From: a bacterium
GTDB lineage: Bacteria; Armatimonadota; Zipacnadia; Zipacnadales; Zipacnadaceae
Assembly: GCA_030603495.1 (NCBI GenBank)
Contig: JAUVXR010000001.1
Location: forward strand, 62,001 to 126,000
Direction: 5' to 3'
Length of the DNA: 64,000 nucleotides
Part shown: one piece after another, positions 40,556 through 49,472 of the stretch
Position numbering within the stretch: position 1 is the stretch's first letter
Layout of the letters: each line of letters begins with the position of its first letter
The notes under the pieces: generated by a model
What the model was told of the DNA's origin: nothing
Databases searched by the model: none
The model's input: only the letters and a program-made list of their open reading frames with translations
Program-made: the position numbers and the translations under genes

Positions 40556-42541
40556 CTAGTGTAAAGGCACGGCAACACTGTAGACGTCGACTTCTTCAGC
40601 AAAGCCGTGGATAGGAATGTGCCCCTTGTGCTCAGTGGTCACAGCATCTCTGACTAGCTGGTAGGTGGCATCGCTGATAAGAATGCGGGTGTCGAGCTTC
40701 TTGGTCAGTTCCTCCAGCCGGGCAGCGAGGTTGACCTGAGCACCGATCGCAGTATACTGCATCCGCTCACGGGAGCTGACATATCCGACGATGGCTTCGC
40801 CGGTGGATATGCCGATTCCCGCCGCCAACTCGGCCCAGCCGCAGAACTCCCACTCGGCCCGGTTGAACTCAATGCGGCGCTGCATCTCGATAGCTGTCCG
40901 AACAGCGCGGAGGGCATGATCGGGTTGGTCCACCGGGGCATTGAAGAACGCCATCAGGCCATCGCCGATGAACTTGTCGAGGGTACCTTCGAACTCCCAG
41001 ATGACTTCGTGCATCAGGCCGAAGTAGCGGTTGAGCAGCGTAACGGTGACGTCGGGAGAGAGCCGCTCACTGGCAGCGGTGAAATCGCGTAGATCACAGA
41101 ACAGAACACTGACGACACGCCGTTGGCCCCGGAGAGTGGCGGCAGCCTCGTCCTCCAAGAGCTGGGAGGCGATCTGGGCGGGGACAAAGTGGCTCAGCGT
41201 CTCGCGCGCCTGGGAACGGTGGCTTTCCTCGCGGAGCAGGCGGTAGCTGACCAGGGCCAGGATGGTAATCACTCCGGTGACGGTGGGGACGAAGAGGTCA
41301 ACGATTACCCCCCGGTGTACAAAGGCCCACACGCCCAGCCAGTTGTAGGCAAAGAGTAGGCCCAATGAGTAGACCAGGGCATGAGTGGTGGGCAGAATAC
41401 CAAAGATCACGCCGATGGATAAGCCGATAAACAGCACCACCAGCAGCATTCGCTCGGGTAGTGCTTCGACCAGGAACTGCTGATTAACGATGTTATCCAG
41501 AATGGTGGCCTGCACTTCGCCGCCGGTGACCAGGTTGCTGAAGGGGCTGGTGCGCACGTCGTGTAGGCCTTGGGCAGTAACGGCGACCACGATCGTCTTA
41601 CCCTCAAGGCGGACGTCGGTTTCGAGGTCGGATGACTGGAGGATGCGCCAGGCGGGCAGGTGAGGGTAGGTCTTCTCTTTGCCGACGAAGTTGACAACCA
41701 TCCGGCCCCAACGGTCAATAGGAATACGGCGGCGATCACCCAGTACAATGCTGTGGCCAAGGCGCACGCTAATCTGAGCAGGAGTGACGCCGAGCAGGCC
41801 AGCAGCCGCCACCACTGGCAAGGATGGGTAGATTTGACCCTGGTATTGCGCCAGGGGCGGGGTATAGCGAAAGACGCCGTCGCCCGCCTGGACCAGAGCG
41901 GTATAGCCGATGCCGCGGGCAGCGCCAGCCAATTCGGGGAAGGGATAGGTCAGGTCCGCCAACTGGCACAAGCCGGCCCAGGAACCCAGGCCGCGGCCCG
42001 CGACAAGTCTGGTTTGCGTCCACGCATACCGGTCGATTGCGCTAGTTCCTGCGCTGGCCAGAGGTTCGCCCCTCGCGTCTTGCCCGCTGGCAGCGACCGA
42101 TTCGGTAGCATCGCCGAATCCCGCCAGATAGACGTTGCCGGCGCCCACGAGGGCCGCAACGAAGGCAGCTTCGCCCTCAGGATCCTGCTCGCGTTCCACG
42201 AAGAATATATCGTAGATGATGGCCCGGGCACCGGCGGCAGCGAGATTGTCAGTAAGATGGGCAAGCGTGCGGCGGGGCCAGGGCCACTTGCCCACCTTCT
42301 TAATACTCTCCTCATCTACGGTCACCAGGACAATACCGGGGTCAGGCGGCAGCCGACCACGATAGTGGAAGCGCCAATCCACCGTGCGCAGCTCCATTCG
42401 ATCCAGCATGGTGGTGGTGGGCCAGAAGTCAGCTATGAGCATCGCTAGCGTGCACACCGCAGCAACTGCCAAGAGCTTGACTTTGCGCTTGCTCGGTTCC
42501 CGGCTCGACCGCTGGCCACTTTGCACCCGGGGCTCCTGCAT
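40556..42541 (-). CDS. CHASE2-class III adenylate/guanylate cyclase
   Basis: 661 residues. One membrane segment (LLAVAAVCTLAMLIADFW), a large extracytoplasmic CHASE2 sensor (WRFHYRGRLPPDPGIVLVTV onward), three membrane helices near 355-430, then a cyclase domain with FCDLRDFTAASERL and LDKFIGDGLMAFF (metal Asp residues). It should make cAMP or cGMP in response to an external signal. A TATAAT lies upstream on the minus strand (42605-42610) without a good -35. The divergent FecR gene suggests a shared regulatory region. Confidence 0.9.
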   Translation of the reverse strand: MQEPRVQSGQRSSREPSKRKVKLLAVAAVCTLAMLIADFWPTTTMLDRMELRTVDWRFHYRGRLPPDPGIVLVTVDEESIKKVGKWPWPRRTLAHLTDNLAAAGARAIIYDIFFVEREQDPEGEAAFVAALVGAGNVYLAGFGDATESVAASGQDARGEPLASAGTSAIDRYAWTQTRLVAGRGLGSWAGLCQLADLTYPFPELAGAARGIGYTALVQAGDGVFRYTPPLAQYQGQIYPSLPVVAAAGLLGVTPAQISVRLGHSIVLGDRRRIPIDRWGRMVVNFVGKEKTYPHLPAWRILQSSDLETDVRLEGKTIVVAVTAQGLHDVRTSPFSNLVTGGEVQATILDNIVNQQFLVEALPERMLLVVLFIGLSIGVIFGILPTTHALVYSLGLLFAYNWLGVWAFVHRGVIVDLFVPTVTGVITILALVSYRLLREESHRSQARETLSHFVPAQIASQLLEDEAAATLRGQRRVVSVLFCDLRDFTAASERLSPDVTVTLLNRYFGLMHEVIWEFEGTLDKFIGDGLMAFFNAPVDQPDHALRAVRTAIEMQRRIEFNRAEWEFCGWAELAAGIGISTGEAIVGYVSSRERMQYTAIGAQVNLAARLEELTKKLDTRILISDATYQLVRDAVTTEHKGHIPIHGFAEEVDVYSVAVPLH

Positions 42542-42644
42542 CGTTTAATTATCCTGGCGACAGGGTAAATTTCTGCTGATAGTGGCAGCCAAGTAACTGC
42601 ACCTATTATACAACAATGACGCCGCAAACTGGAGGGCTAGGGAT

Positions 42645-43577
42645 ATGCGCAGGGCTAGTTTCGCAATTATCGTGGGGTTTGCCTCGCTGGCAGGACTGGC
42701 ATTTCTGCTGACACAAACCGTCGTGATACTCCAACGAGTCGCCCACGTCAGCAACGTCTCGGGGGAAGTCCAGATCATCCCCAATGATGAGGAGACGACC
42801 AAGCCGCTAAACCCTGAAAAGACGCTGGTGCAGGCCGGCGACAAGCTGATCACCGGCCCCGATGGGCGGCTGAGCCTGAACTGGATAGACGGCACACGCA
42901 TCCGAATGGAGCCTGACACCGAGTTGACGGTGGCAAAGTGCCAGGTCGCCCGGGGCGCAGAGTATTCGACGTTTCGTCTGGATCTGGGCAAGGTCTGGAT
43001 CCGCATACTCAGAGTGCTATCCCAGCAGGACAAGTTCGAGATCGTGACCCCCACGGCGACCGCGGGAGTGCGGGGGACGACTTTCTCGGTGGAGGTCACT
43101 ACTGACGGCACGACCGAAGTGCAGGTATACGAAGGCCAGGTAGCTATCGAAGCTGAGCAAGGCGACCTGGCGATTGCGGCCCACGAGACAGCCCAACTGG
43201 CTACAGCAGGCTATGGGGCGCAGGTTATCGAGTTCACTGACGACGATAGCCAGAGGTGGGAGCAGCAGATCGCGGAATTGGGGCCGTACCTGGAGATAAC
43301 CAGCCCTGCCACTAGAGAGGAGTTCGAGGGCAACACTGTTACCGTAGCGGGCCGCTGCGAACGGGATGCCGAACTGACGGTGAACGACCAGGTGGTCAGA
43401 CCGAAGTTCAACGGTCGGTTTACCGTTGACGTTCCAGTGCCGGCGGATGCAGAATACTTCACCGTACACGTCGTCGCCTCTGATCGGCGCGGTCATGCGA
43501 CCGAGGATTGGCGGCGCTTGGCCCGGGCGATGCCAGGAACGGCGCAGTCGCTGGAGCCAGCGACTGTCAGCGAGTGA
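42645..43577 (+). CDS. FecR-domain protein with Ig-like C-terminal domain
   Basis: 310 residues. One N-terminal membrane segment (IIVGFASLAGLAFLLTQTVVIL), then a FecR domain (ISGEVQIIPN-like VSGEVQIIPND, LVQAGDKLITGPDGRLSLNW, VTPTATAGVRGTTFSVEV), then a second beta domain (LEITSPATREEFEGNTVTVA). FecR domains act as periplasmic anti-sigma sensors or surface adaptors. Here no TonB-linked transport genes are near. GGAGGG precedes the ATG. Its end overlaps the convergent gene by 11 bases. Confidence 0.8.
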   Translation: MRRASFAIIVGFASLAGLAFLLTQTVVILQRVAHVSNVSGEVQIIPNDEETTKPLNPEKTLVQAGDKLITGPDGRLSLNWIDGTRIRMEPDTELTVAKCQVARGAEYSTFRLDLGKVWIRILRVLSQQDKFEIVTPTATAGVRGTTFSVEVTTDGTTEVQVYEGQVAIEAEQGDLAIAAHETAQLATAGYGAQVIEFTDDDSQRWEQQIAELGPYLEITSPATREEFEGNTVTVAGRCERDAELTVNDQVVRPKFNGRFTVDVPVPADAEYFTVHVVASDRRGHATEDWRRLARAMPGTAQSLEPATVSE

Positions 43578-45453
43578 AGCTGCGTAGGACCAGGGTGACC
43601 GGGTAGTTGGAACCGGATTGAGGTATGGTCTGGATAGGAATTGACTTGGTGGCGCCGGCGCCAACCCAACCCCGGAAAATGACACCCTCCTGAAGCGGAC
43701 GCATGGGCCCCGTATCCACTAGCTGCCCATCAATAAGGTAGAGTCCCCGCCCTGCCCCCCCTGAGGCGATCACCGCGATTTCGAACCGGGCTTGCTGCTG
43801 GCTGCGGTTGACCACCTGGGCAGCGACGTCGTACATCACACCGTAGTGCCCGGCAAGCTGAACCATGTCAGCGTCGGGAGTGCGCTTGCCGACGTGGAAG
43901 AAGCCCCACGCGCCGCCGATTTCGTGGACAAGCTCAGCGCTCTTGGAGCCGGGATACTCGAAGTCAGACAGCTTCCGGAGATGGTCGGCGTCGGGGTCAA
44001 TAGTGACCAAAGGCAGCGGGTCGGGAGCAGAGATGGCTAGCATCTCGATCAGCAGGGGCTGAGAGCCGAGATTAGCGAACTCAGAAACTCCGCTGACTAT
44101 CCGGGACGGGTGGGCCGAGCAGCGGTAGGCCTCCCAGACGGTGCCGGGGGGCACAGTGGCAATGTAGCCGATGGAGCCAAGGAGCGTCCGCCAGAAGTGG
44201 TACATCGCCAGGTGGCCGGTGTAGATCTCATCGTGGCTCGGGCCAGCCTGGGCACCGACAATGTAGACACTGGCCGGTTCTTCGCCCAGGTTCACCACCC
44301 GCACGATGAAGGTCAGCGGGCTGTGGGCAGCGTTAACGTGGTGCCACAGCAGCCGGCAACTGCGGGCGCCGAGCAGCATCTGCCGGAGTAATGTCTGCGG
44401 TTCGGTGACCTTCTCGGGCTCATTGCTGACCAGGACGCAATCGGGAGTGACATCGGGCCGCGATACCAGCGTAGGCGTGACCGTCACGGTCTGCGCGCGG
44501 CGCAGATGATCTGGGCTAGATATGACGACGGCCGCCTCCCAGTTGGGGGAGCGGCCGCGTAGCTCCTCGATTGTGACAGTGGCTCCCGGCGCCGCGCTGA
44601 CATTGCTAAGAATGGCGTTGAGCACCGCCGGGCGCATAACGGCCTCGGGAGCCTCGGAGGCAGTGAGTTGGGCGGCGACGAAGTGCTGGATCTCCCCAGC
44701 CCAGGGGAGACACTCGACCGGGAAGCTGCCGGAAATCTCGGCGGCGCTCACCGTAATCCGGGCCACCCCTCGGGCCAAGCCACTGACTACGAGCAGTCTA
44801 TTCTCGTCGTCTACAACCACCGAGATCAGATCGGCCGCGTCACTGGTGGCGGTGAGCTTGCCCGCATAGGTCCCGCCGTAGCGGACCTGGCGCGACTCGC
44901 TCAGCGGTACGGTTAGCTTACCGTCAATATCAAGACACAGATACGGACCAGCCAGGGCCTGGCGCAGATTCTCCGCCCACTGCTCCGCCAGCGCCCGTCG
45001 GGGGCTTTGGGCGAGATTGGCGGTAGCCGGATCAACCGTGAGCAGGAGAGTCTTGTCGGCCATTATGGTCACAGTTGACCCGAGTGGGGCAACCTGGATA
45101 GAAGACGCCGCGAGGCCCTGCAGGGCCTGCTGCTGGAGGCGCTGGGCCACGAGGCGTGCGCGGCTGGCGACCTCGCCAGGATCAGCACCGCGAAAGCGTA
45201 ACAATACGGTTGGGCCGGCCCGCACTTCCCCAACTGCCACTGCGCCCTGCTGCGCTACAGAGGAGGCAAAGTAGAGCAGGTCAGCAGTCGCCAGCCGGGG
45301 GGAACCGAGACAGCTCAGACCTAGGATTGAAATAAGAAGGGAAGTGGGCCTAATCATTCGCAATGGGTTGGCAGCCCGTTTGCCGTGAAATACCCCGCCA
45401 CCTTCGCGGGACTGGGCCACAGGGCTGGTGCCGTGCTGCGACTGGATCAGCAT
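43567..45453 (-). CDS. Large exported protein, unknown
   Basis: 628 residues from ATG 45453, which overlaps the stop of the kinase gene (TAATG). A hydrophobic signal (LLISILGLSCLGSPRLATA) lies 36 residues in, so ATG 45357 (MIRPTSLL) may be the real start. The mature part is beta-rich with two likely Ig-like regions and an alternating pattern around VVNLGEEPASVYIVG and VVNRSQQQARFEIAV. No known domain was recognised. A surface or periplasmic role is likely. Confidence 0.55.
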   Translation of the reverse strand: MLIQSQHGTSPVAQSREGGGVFHGKRAANPLRMIRPTSLLISILGLSCLGSPRLATADLLYFASSVAQQGAVAVGEVRAGPTVLLRFRGADPGEVASRARLVAQRLQQQALQGLAASSIQVAPLGSTVTIMADKTLLLTVDPATANLAQSPRRALAEQWAENLRQALAGPYLCLDIDGKLTVPLSESRQVRYGGTYAGKLTATSDAADLISVVVDDENRLLVVSGLARGVARITVSAAEISGSFPVECLPWAGEIQHFVAAQLTASEAPEAVMRPAVLNAILSNVSAAPGATVTIEELRGRSPNWEAAVVISSPDHLRRAQTVTVTPTLVSRPDVTPDCVLVSNEPEKVTEPQTLLRQMLLGARSCRLLWHHVNAAHSPLTFIVRVVNLGEEPASVYIVGAQAGPSHDEIYTGHLAMYHFWRTLLGSIGYIATVPPGTVWEAYRCSAHPSRIVSGVSEFANLGSQPLLIEMLAISAPDPLPLVTIDPDADHLRKLSDFEYPGSKSAELVHEIGGAWGFFHVGKRTPDADMVQLAGHYGVMYDVAAQVVNRSQQQARFEIAVIASGGAGRGLYLIDGQLVDTGPMRPLQEGVIFRGWVGAGATKSIPIQTIPQSGSNYPVTLVLRSFTR

Positions 45454-46274
45454 TAGTACAGAGCGCCGCGGGGCTGAGCCACGTAGTCGCCGGCATAGCT
45501 GACGGCGAACTCGGCAGCTTGATAGATATCGCGGCCTTGGGCTAGTCCCACAGCCAGGCCACAGGTGAAGGAATCCCCGGCGCCGATAATCTGGGCATTA
45601 TTGACCGGCTGGGTCGGTATCTCACGCGTCAGGCTGTTGGAATGGACCACCGCGCCTTTTTCTCCATGGGTGACTACGACGTACTGGGTGTTGATATTGT
45701 CAAGCTGCTGGAACTCGCGCAGATTGGGTGTGGCAGCGGTGGCTCCCGTATAGATTTGCAGGTAGTCACACGGCCGCGGATCCACTACCGTCGGGCACCC
45801 CCACTCGATGATGTGCTGGACGGCCTGCTCAACGTGAGGGCCAAAGACGCCCTTGCCGTAATCGCTGAAGACGACCGCGTCGGGTGGGGTGGTGCTGCAG
45901 CCCTCTTCGAGAGCCGCCTCCACCGGATAGGTCACCGGCACTATTGCTTCGCAATCAACGCGGGCGATCAACTGCTCCTGGGCGTGGGCCCGCAGCTTGA
46001 CGATGGTCGCGGGCAGTAGCGGCTTACAGAAATGGGTAATGCGACCGAGCAGGTGCTGAAGCTGGGAGGCCGCCCAATCGGGTCCCACCAAGCCAAAGAG
46101 ACTGACCTGATGACCCATGCCGCGCAGCAGCGCGGCGACGTTGGCGGCACCGCCCGGGTGATACTGCCACTGGGGACCGGTGATACACAAGGCCGCTCCC
46201 TCGTAATTCTCACGGAAGTGGCCTTGGAGTTGTACGTCCAACATCACATCGCCGATTACAAATACATTCATCAC
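45453..46274 (-). CDS. PfkB-family carbohydrate kinase (HldE kinase-domain-like)
   Basis: 273 residues. The start (VIGDVMLDVQLQG), the glycine-rich substrate loop (PGGAANVAALLRGMG) and the catalytic GAGDSFTCGLA (Asp as base) define the PfkB fold. The closest pattern is the kinase half of HldE/RfaE, which phosphorylates D-glycero-D-manno-heptose-7-phosphate. That fits the GT9 heptosyltransferase-like enzymes and LPS genes. It is shorter than the 310 or so residues usual for the domain, so the substrate is uncertain. It overlaps the next gene by TAATG. Confidence 0.7.
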   Translation of the reverse strand: MMNVFVIGDVMLDVQLQGHFRENYEGAALCITGPQWQYHPGGAANVAALLRGMGHQVSLFGLVGPDWAASQLQHLLGRITHFCKPLLPATIVKLRAHAQEQLIARVDCEAIVPVTYPVEAALEEGCSTTPPDAVVFSDYGKGVFGPHVEQAVQHIIEWGCPTVVDPRPCDYLQIYTGATAATPNLREFQQLDNINTQYVVVTHGEKGAVVHSNSLTREIPTQPVNNAQIIGAGDSFTCGLAVGLAQGRDIYQAAEFAVSYAGDYVAQPRGALY

Positions 46275-46332
46275 TCGACCAGAACCAGGTGCAATTAGAA
46301 TCCGGCTATGTAGGCCATGCTGGGCGCCAGCC

Positions 46333-47373
46333 CTACCCTGGGTTGTGGCTCTCGAGGTCAGCGACCTTTTCCTCCAGCTCCTTGATACGGTCTAGGAGCC
46401 GGGGAATACGGTGCTGGAGCGCCAGCATCTTGAGGTTATCGTGATGGGCGCGAGCGGGCACGCCCGAGTAGATGCCCGGCTGGTCAATGTCCCCATAGAC
46501 GGCAGTACCCCCGCCCAGGACGACGTCGTCGCATATGGTGATGTGGTCATTGATGCCGACCTTGCCACCCATCATCACGTTGTTGCCGATCTTGGCGCTA
46601 CCGGCAATACCGACGTGCCCACACAGCAGGCAGTTCTCACCGATCACAACATTGTGGGCGACGTGACAACTGTCGTCAATCTTGGTGCCGCGGCCGATGC
46701 GGGTAGCCGAGACGGTCGCCCGGTCTACGGTACAATTGGCACCGATCTCAACATCGTCTTCTACGATCACTGTACCAATCTGCGGGATTTTGCGATGACC
46801 GTGCTCGTCGGAGTAGTAGCCAAAGCCGTCGCTACCAATAGCTGCCCCCGCATGGATAACGACCCGGTCACCGATGATGACGCGGTCACCAACGTAGATT
46901 TGGGGAAACAACTCCGACCCGTCACCGATAGTCACCTCATGGCCGATGTAGGCCAGCGGATGGATGACGACGTTATCGCCAATCATCACGTTGTTACCGA
47001 CAAAGGTCCCCGCGCCGATGGCTGTACCCTTGCCGATGGTCACGTTCTCGCCGAGGTGAGCCAGCGGGTGGATGCCTTCGGGCAGGCGGCGCTCGGGCGC
47101 GAAAAGCTCAAGGACCTTGCTGAAGGCTAAGCGGGGGTCTTCGGTGACGATGATAGGTTTGGTCTTCAGCCTGCTGCCCGGCGGCACAATCAGCGCCGAG
47201 GCGCAGCTGTTCTCGCCAGCCGGCAGTAGATCAAGGCCCGCCAGGTAAGCGATATGCCCTTCTTTGGCTTCTTCAAGGTTGCTGACGCCCGTGATGGTCA
47301 CCGAGGCATCGCCTTCGACCATACCGTCAATAAGAGTGGCCAGGTGCCCCAAGCGATATGCTGTCTTTGTCAC
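46333..47373 (-). CDS. lpxD: UDP-3-O-(3-hydroxyacyl)glucosamine N-acyltransferase LpxD
   Basis: 346 residues: N-terminal substrate domain (TKTAYRLGHLATLIDGMVEG) and a long left-handed beta-helix of hexapeptide repeats (GKGTAIGAGTFVGNNVMIGD and more), with the catalytic His in SCHVAHNVVIGENC, then a C-terminal helix. It adds the second acyl chain to lipid A. The GTG start at 47373 (AGGAGG 9 bases upstream) is confirmed by overlap with the upstream stop (GTGA). LpxD implies a lipid A-bearing outer membrane. Confidence 0.95.
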   Translation of the reverse strand: MTKTAYRLGHLATLIDGMVEGDASVTITGVSNLEEAKEGHIAYLAGLDLLPAGENSCASALIVPPGSRLKTKPIIVTEDPRLAFSKVLELFAPERRLPEGIHPLAHLGENVTIGKGTAIGAGTFVGNNVMIGDNVVIHPLAYIGHEVTIGDGSELFPQIYVGDRVIIGDRVVIHAGAAIGSDGFGYYSDEHGHRKIPQIGTVIVEDDVEIGANCTVDRATVSATRIGRGTKIDDSCHVAHNVVIGENCLLCGHVGIAGSAKIGNNVMMGGKVGINDHITICDDVVLGGGTAVYGDIDQPGIYSGVPARAHHDNLKMLALQHRIPRLLDRIKELEEKVADLESHNPG

Positions 47374-48593
47374 CTGTGCTTCCCCTCCTGTGTTAGGGAC
47401 GCTTGCGACGCCCACATTGCCGCGAGCTTTTCTGCAGTTAGCGGGGTTAGGTCTTCACCCACCTTGCTATCTCCGGGCAATAAGTATAACTCCAGATTCT
47501 GCTCCCAGGCTACCCGAGCCGCCGCGCGGCGGGTAGCTTGGGCAATAGCCACAATCAAGTCTACCTGCTGGGCAATAAGCCGATCCACCTGCGCGGACAT
47601 CGCCCGCTGATATTCCCGGCTCGCCGCCTGTCGCAACTCATCGGCCGCAAGCAGTTGGTCAGCGCTAGGTGACGCGCCGATGAGCAGCTCCTCATACTGA
47701 CCTACCGGGCCGGCAAACTGCTCCATTCGATTGGCCAACTCTCCTTGCAGTCGGCCGCTGGGAGCCGTGCTGTAGCTACGCCGCTGCTGAGCCCTTTGCC
47801 GCAGTTCATGTTGGACCTGCGCAAGGGCCTCCTGCTTTTGCTTTTCAAGTGTTTCACCCAGCTCCCGAAGCCGGGCTTCGCTGGCAGGAACTGCTTCGGC
47901 CAAGACCTCTTCCACAATGTTTTGGCGCAACTCGTTGGCCTTTTCCCTGGCTTCGTCAGTCGGAATGTTCAGGTCCAATTCTCGATTGCTTACTTCGGTC
48001 TGGCGGCGCTGCACCGCCTCGACCTGTACCTGGGCCAGCCATTGGCTCTCCTGGGCACGCGCTTCGGCTAGCTGTTGGCTCACGTACCACTCAAGACGAT
48101 TTACTTCCCAGCTTAGCCGCGCCTGCAAATCGCTGGGCAACTCTTCCAGCGCTCCGCCTGGGACTGGGTGGATACGCCTCCGCCACTGGCTGCTGTGCAG
48201 CTCCAGCGCCTCCAGGCCTTCGTCGAATGTCGGCGGGACAATGATCGGACTGTCCCACTGTTGCCCAATTTGGGCGGCAAGGGCTGGTAACTCGCCCGCA
48301 CGCAAGGTATCAATGCGGTGCTGGAGCGCCCCCAGCTCGCCATAGAGCGGGTGCGCTGGCATCAGGGCCGGGAGATAGGCGTAGCCCTTTTTAGCTTTGG
48401 ACAGTACGGGGGGTAATTTGGTTTCAGCTTTTTCCTGACCACAGCCACCCACCACAAGACACAGCGCCAGCATAGCTACTGCTGGCACCGGGATGCGTCG
48501 AATAGACTGTTGGCAAAGCCAGTAATGCCTAACCGTGTTTGCCTCCCCTACCCCGGCGCTGCGCCAGCCCGTCTGAGCGGGTGCCAAGACCAC
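47370..48593 (-). CDS. Coiled-coil lipoprotein, OmpH-like in make-up
   Basis: About 407 residues. A signal region ends in the lipobox VVGGC. The mature part is dominated by long charged helices with Gln/Glu/Arg/Ala (VNRLEWYVSQQLAEARAQES, LGETLEKQKQEALAQ), giving a coiled coil of several hundred Angstroms. It is next to ompH and bamA, so a periplasmic chaperone or a tether for outer-membrane assembly is plausible. Start GTG 48593 is provisional, because GGGGAGG lies further downstream. No specific family was recognised. Confidence 0.6.
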   Translation of the reverse strand: MVLAPAQTGWRSAGVGEANTVRHYWLCQQSIRRIPVPAVAMLALCLVVGGCGQEKAETKLPPVLSKAKKGYAYLPALMPAHPLYGELGALQHRIDTLRAGELPALAAQIGQQWDSPIIVPPTFDEGLEALELHSSQWRRRIHPVPGGALEELPSDLQARLSWEVNRLEWYVSQQLAEARAQESQWLAQVQVEAVQRRQTEVSNRELDLNIPTDEAREKANELRQNIVEEVLAEAVPASEARLRELGETLEKQKQEALAQVQHELRQRAQQRRSYSTAPSGRLQGELANRMEQFAGPVGQYEELLIGASPSADQLLAADELRQAASREYQRAMSAQVDRLIAQQVDLIVAIAQATRRAAARVAWEQNLELYLLPGDSKVGEDLTPLTAEKLAAMWASQASLTQEGKHR

Positions 48594-48620
48594 GGCGGCG
48601 AACTCTCACGAGCGCAGGAA

Positions 48621-49331
48621 CTACTGCCCTTCAGCCGCTTCGTCCGCCTCCTCGTCGGGGGACTCATCCGGGGGATTGAGTCTCTCAATAATTGCCGAGG
48701 TTACATCGGCACCGCCGTAGATGACAACGGCTCGATCCAGAACCAGATCGTAACCGTTCTCCTGGGCATACCGGGCCACGACTTCTTCAACGTTACCCAT
48801 GAAGTGTTCGCGAGCCGTCGCGACCTGTTGCTGGTATTCATCGTATATATTGCTCTCGAGCTGGCGTAGTTGTTGCTGGCGGAGACTCAAGTTTTGCTGG
48901 AGCATGCTGAATTCCTCAGTCTCTTCGGTGGTGCGGGGGAACTTGGCCTCCAACTCGAGATACCGCCCGTAATTCTGTTCGGCGAGGGCGACGAGTTCCT
49001 CGATTCGCGCCTGATTTTCTTCGGCAAGGGGCACAGGCATACTGACGATTTCGAGCACCTCGCTAAAGTGGATCTCGGACAGGAACACAAAGTCCTGGAG
49101 AGATTTCAGATGCTGCAAGCGAGCAGCGTGCCAGGCTTCCAGCTCGGCGCCCTTGTCCTGCAATGCTTGGTACTCGCCACCCACCTCCACTATGTCAACG
49201 ACTGCTATTCTCACGGCAGTAACCGCAGATAACTCAGCCTCCTCCTCCTGAGCCCATGCTGCCAGCGACCCGGCCAGGATCAGCAGGATACCGGCAACAG
49301 CCCAACTGGTAGTACGCAATGGCGACTTCAT
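48621..49331 (-). CDS. OmpH/Skp-like periplasmic chaperone
   Basis: 236 residues from ATG 49331 (GAGGAGG upstream). Signal peptide (WAVAGILLILAGSLAAWA), VRIAVVDIVEVGGEYQAL at the start of the mature part, as in OmpH (its IAVVD strand), then long helices ending in the typical VVARYAQENGYDLVLDRAVVIY and the TSAIIERLN strand/helix. It carries outer-membrane proteins from the Sec machinery to BamA. It sits between lpxD-lipoprotein and bamA, the usual skp/bamA order. Confidence 0.85.
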   Translation of the reverse strand: MKSPLRTTSWAVAGILLILAGSLAAWAQEEEAELSAVTAVRIAVVDIVEVGGEYQALQDKGAELEAWHAARLQHLKSLQDFVFLSEIHFSEVLEIVSMPVPLAEENQARIEELVALAEQNYGRYLELEAKFPRTTEETEEFSMLQQNLSLRQQQLRQLESNIYDEYQQQVATAREHFMGNVEEVVARYAQENGYDLVLDRAVVIYGGADVTSAIIERLNPPDESPDEEADEAAEGQ

Positions 49332-49472
49332 ATAATGCGGCCTCCTCAATATGGCCTCTGTGATGAACTGAGCGACAATGACCCGTAAGTGGCTGGTGCC
49401 GTCTACGCGTATGCCCCCGAGTTGCTCGCAGCGCACGAGCGGTTGTTTGAGTTGCCGGGCAGGCAAGCCGGC

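Noticed and set aside
42605-42610. TATAAT on the minus strand as a firm promoter of the CHASE2 cyclase gene
   Set aside because: No -35 at 16-18 bases and no TG before it; mentioned only as a weak candidate.
46411-47130. Open + frame opposite lpxD
   Set aside because: A shadow of the hexapeptide-repeat coding strand, which keeps the antisense frame open by its codon pattern.
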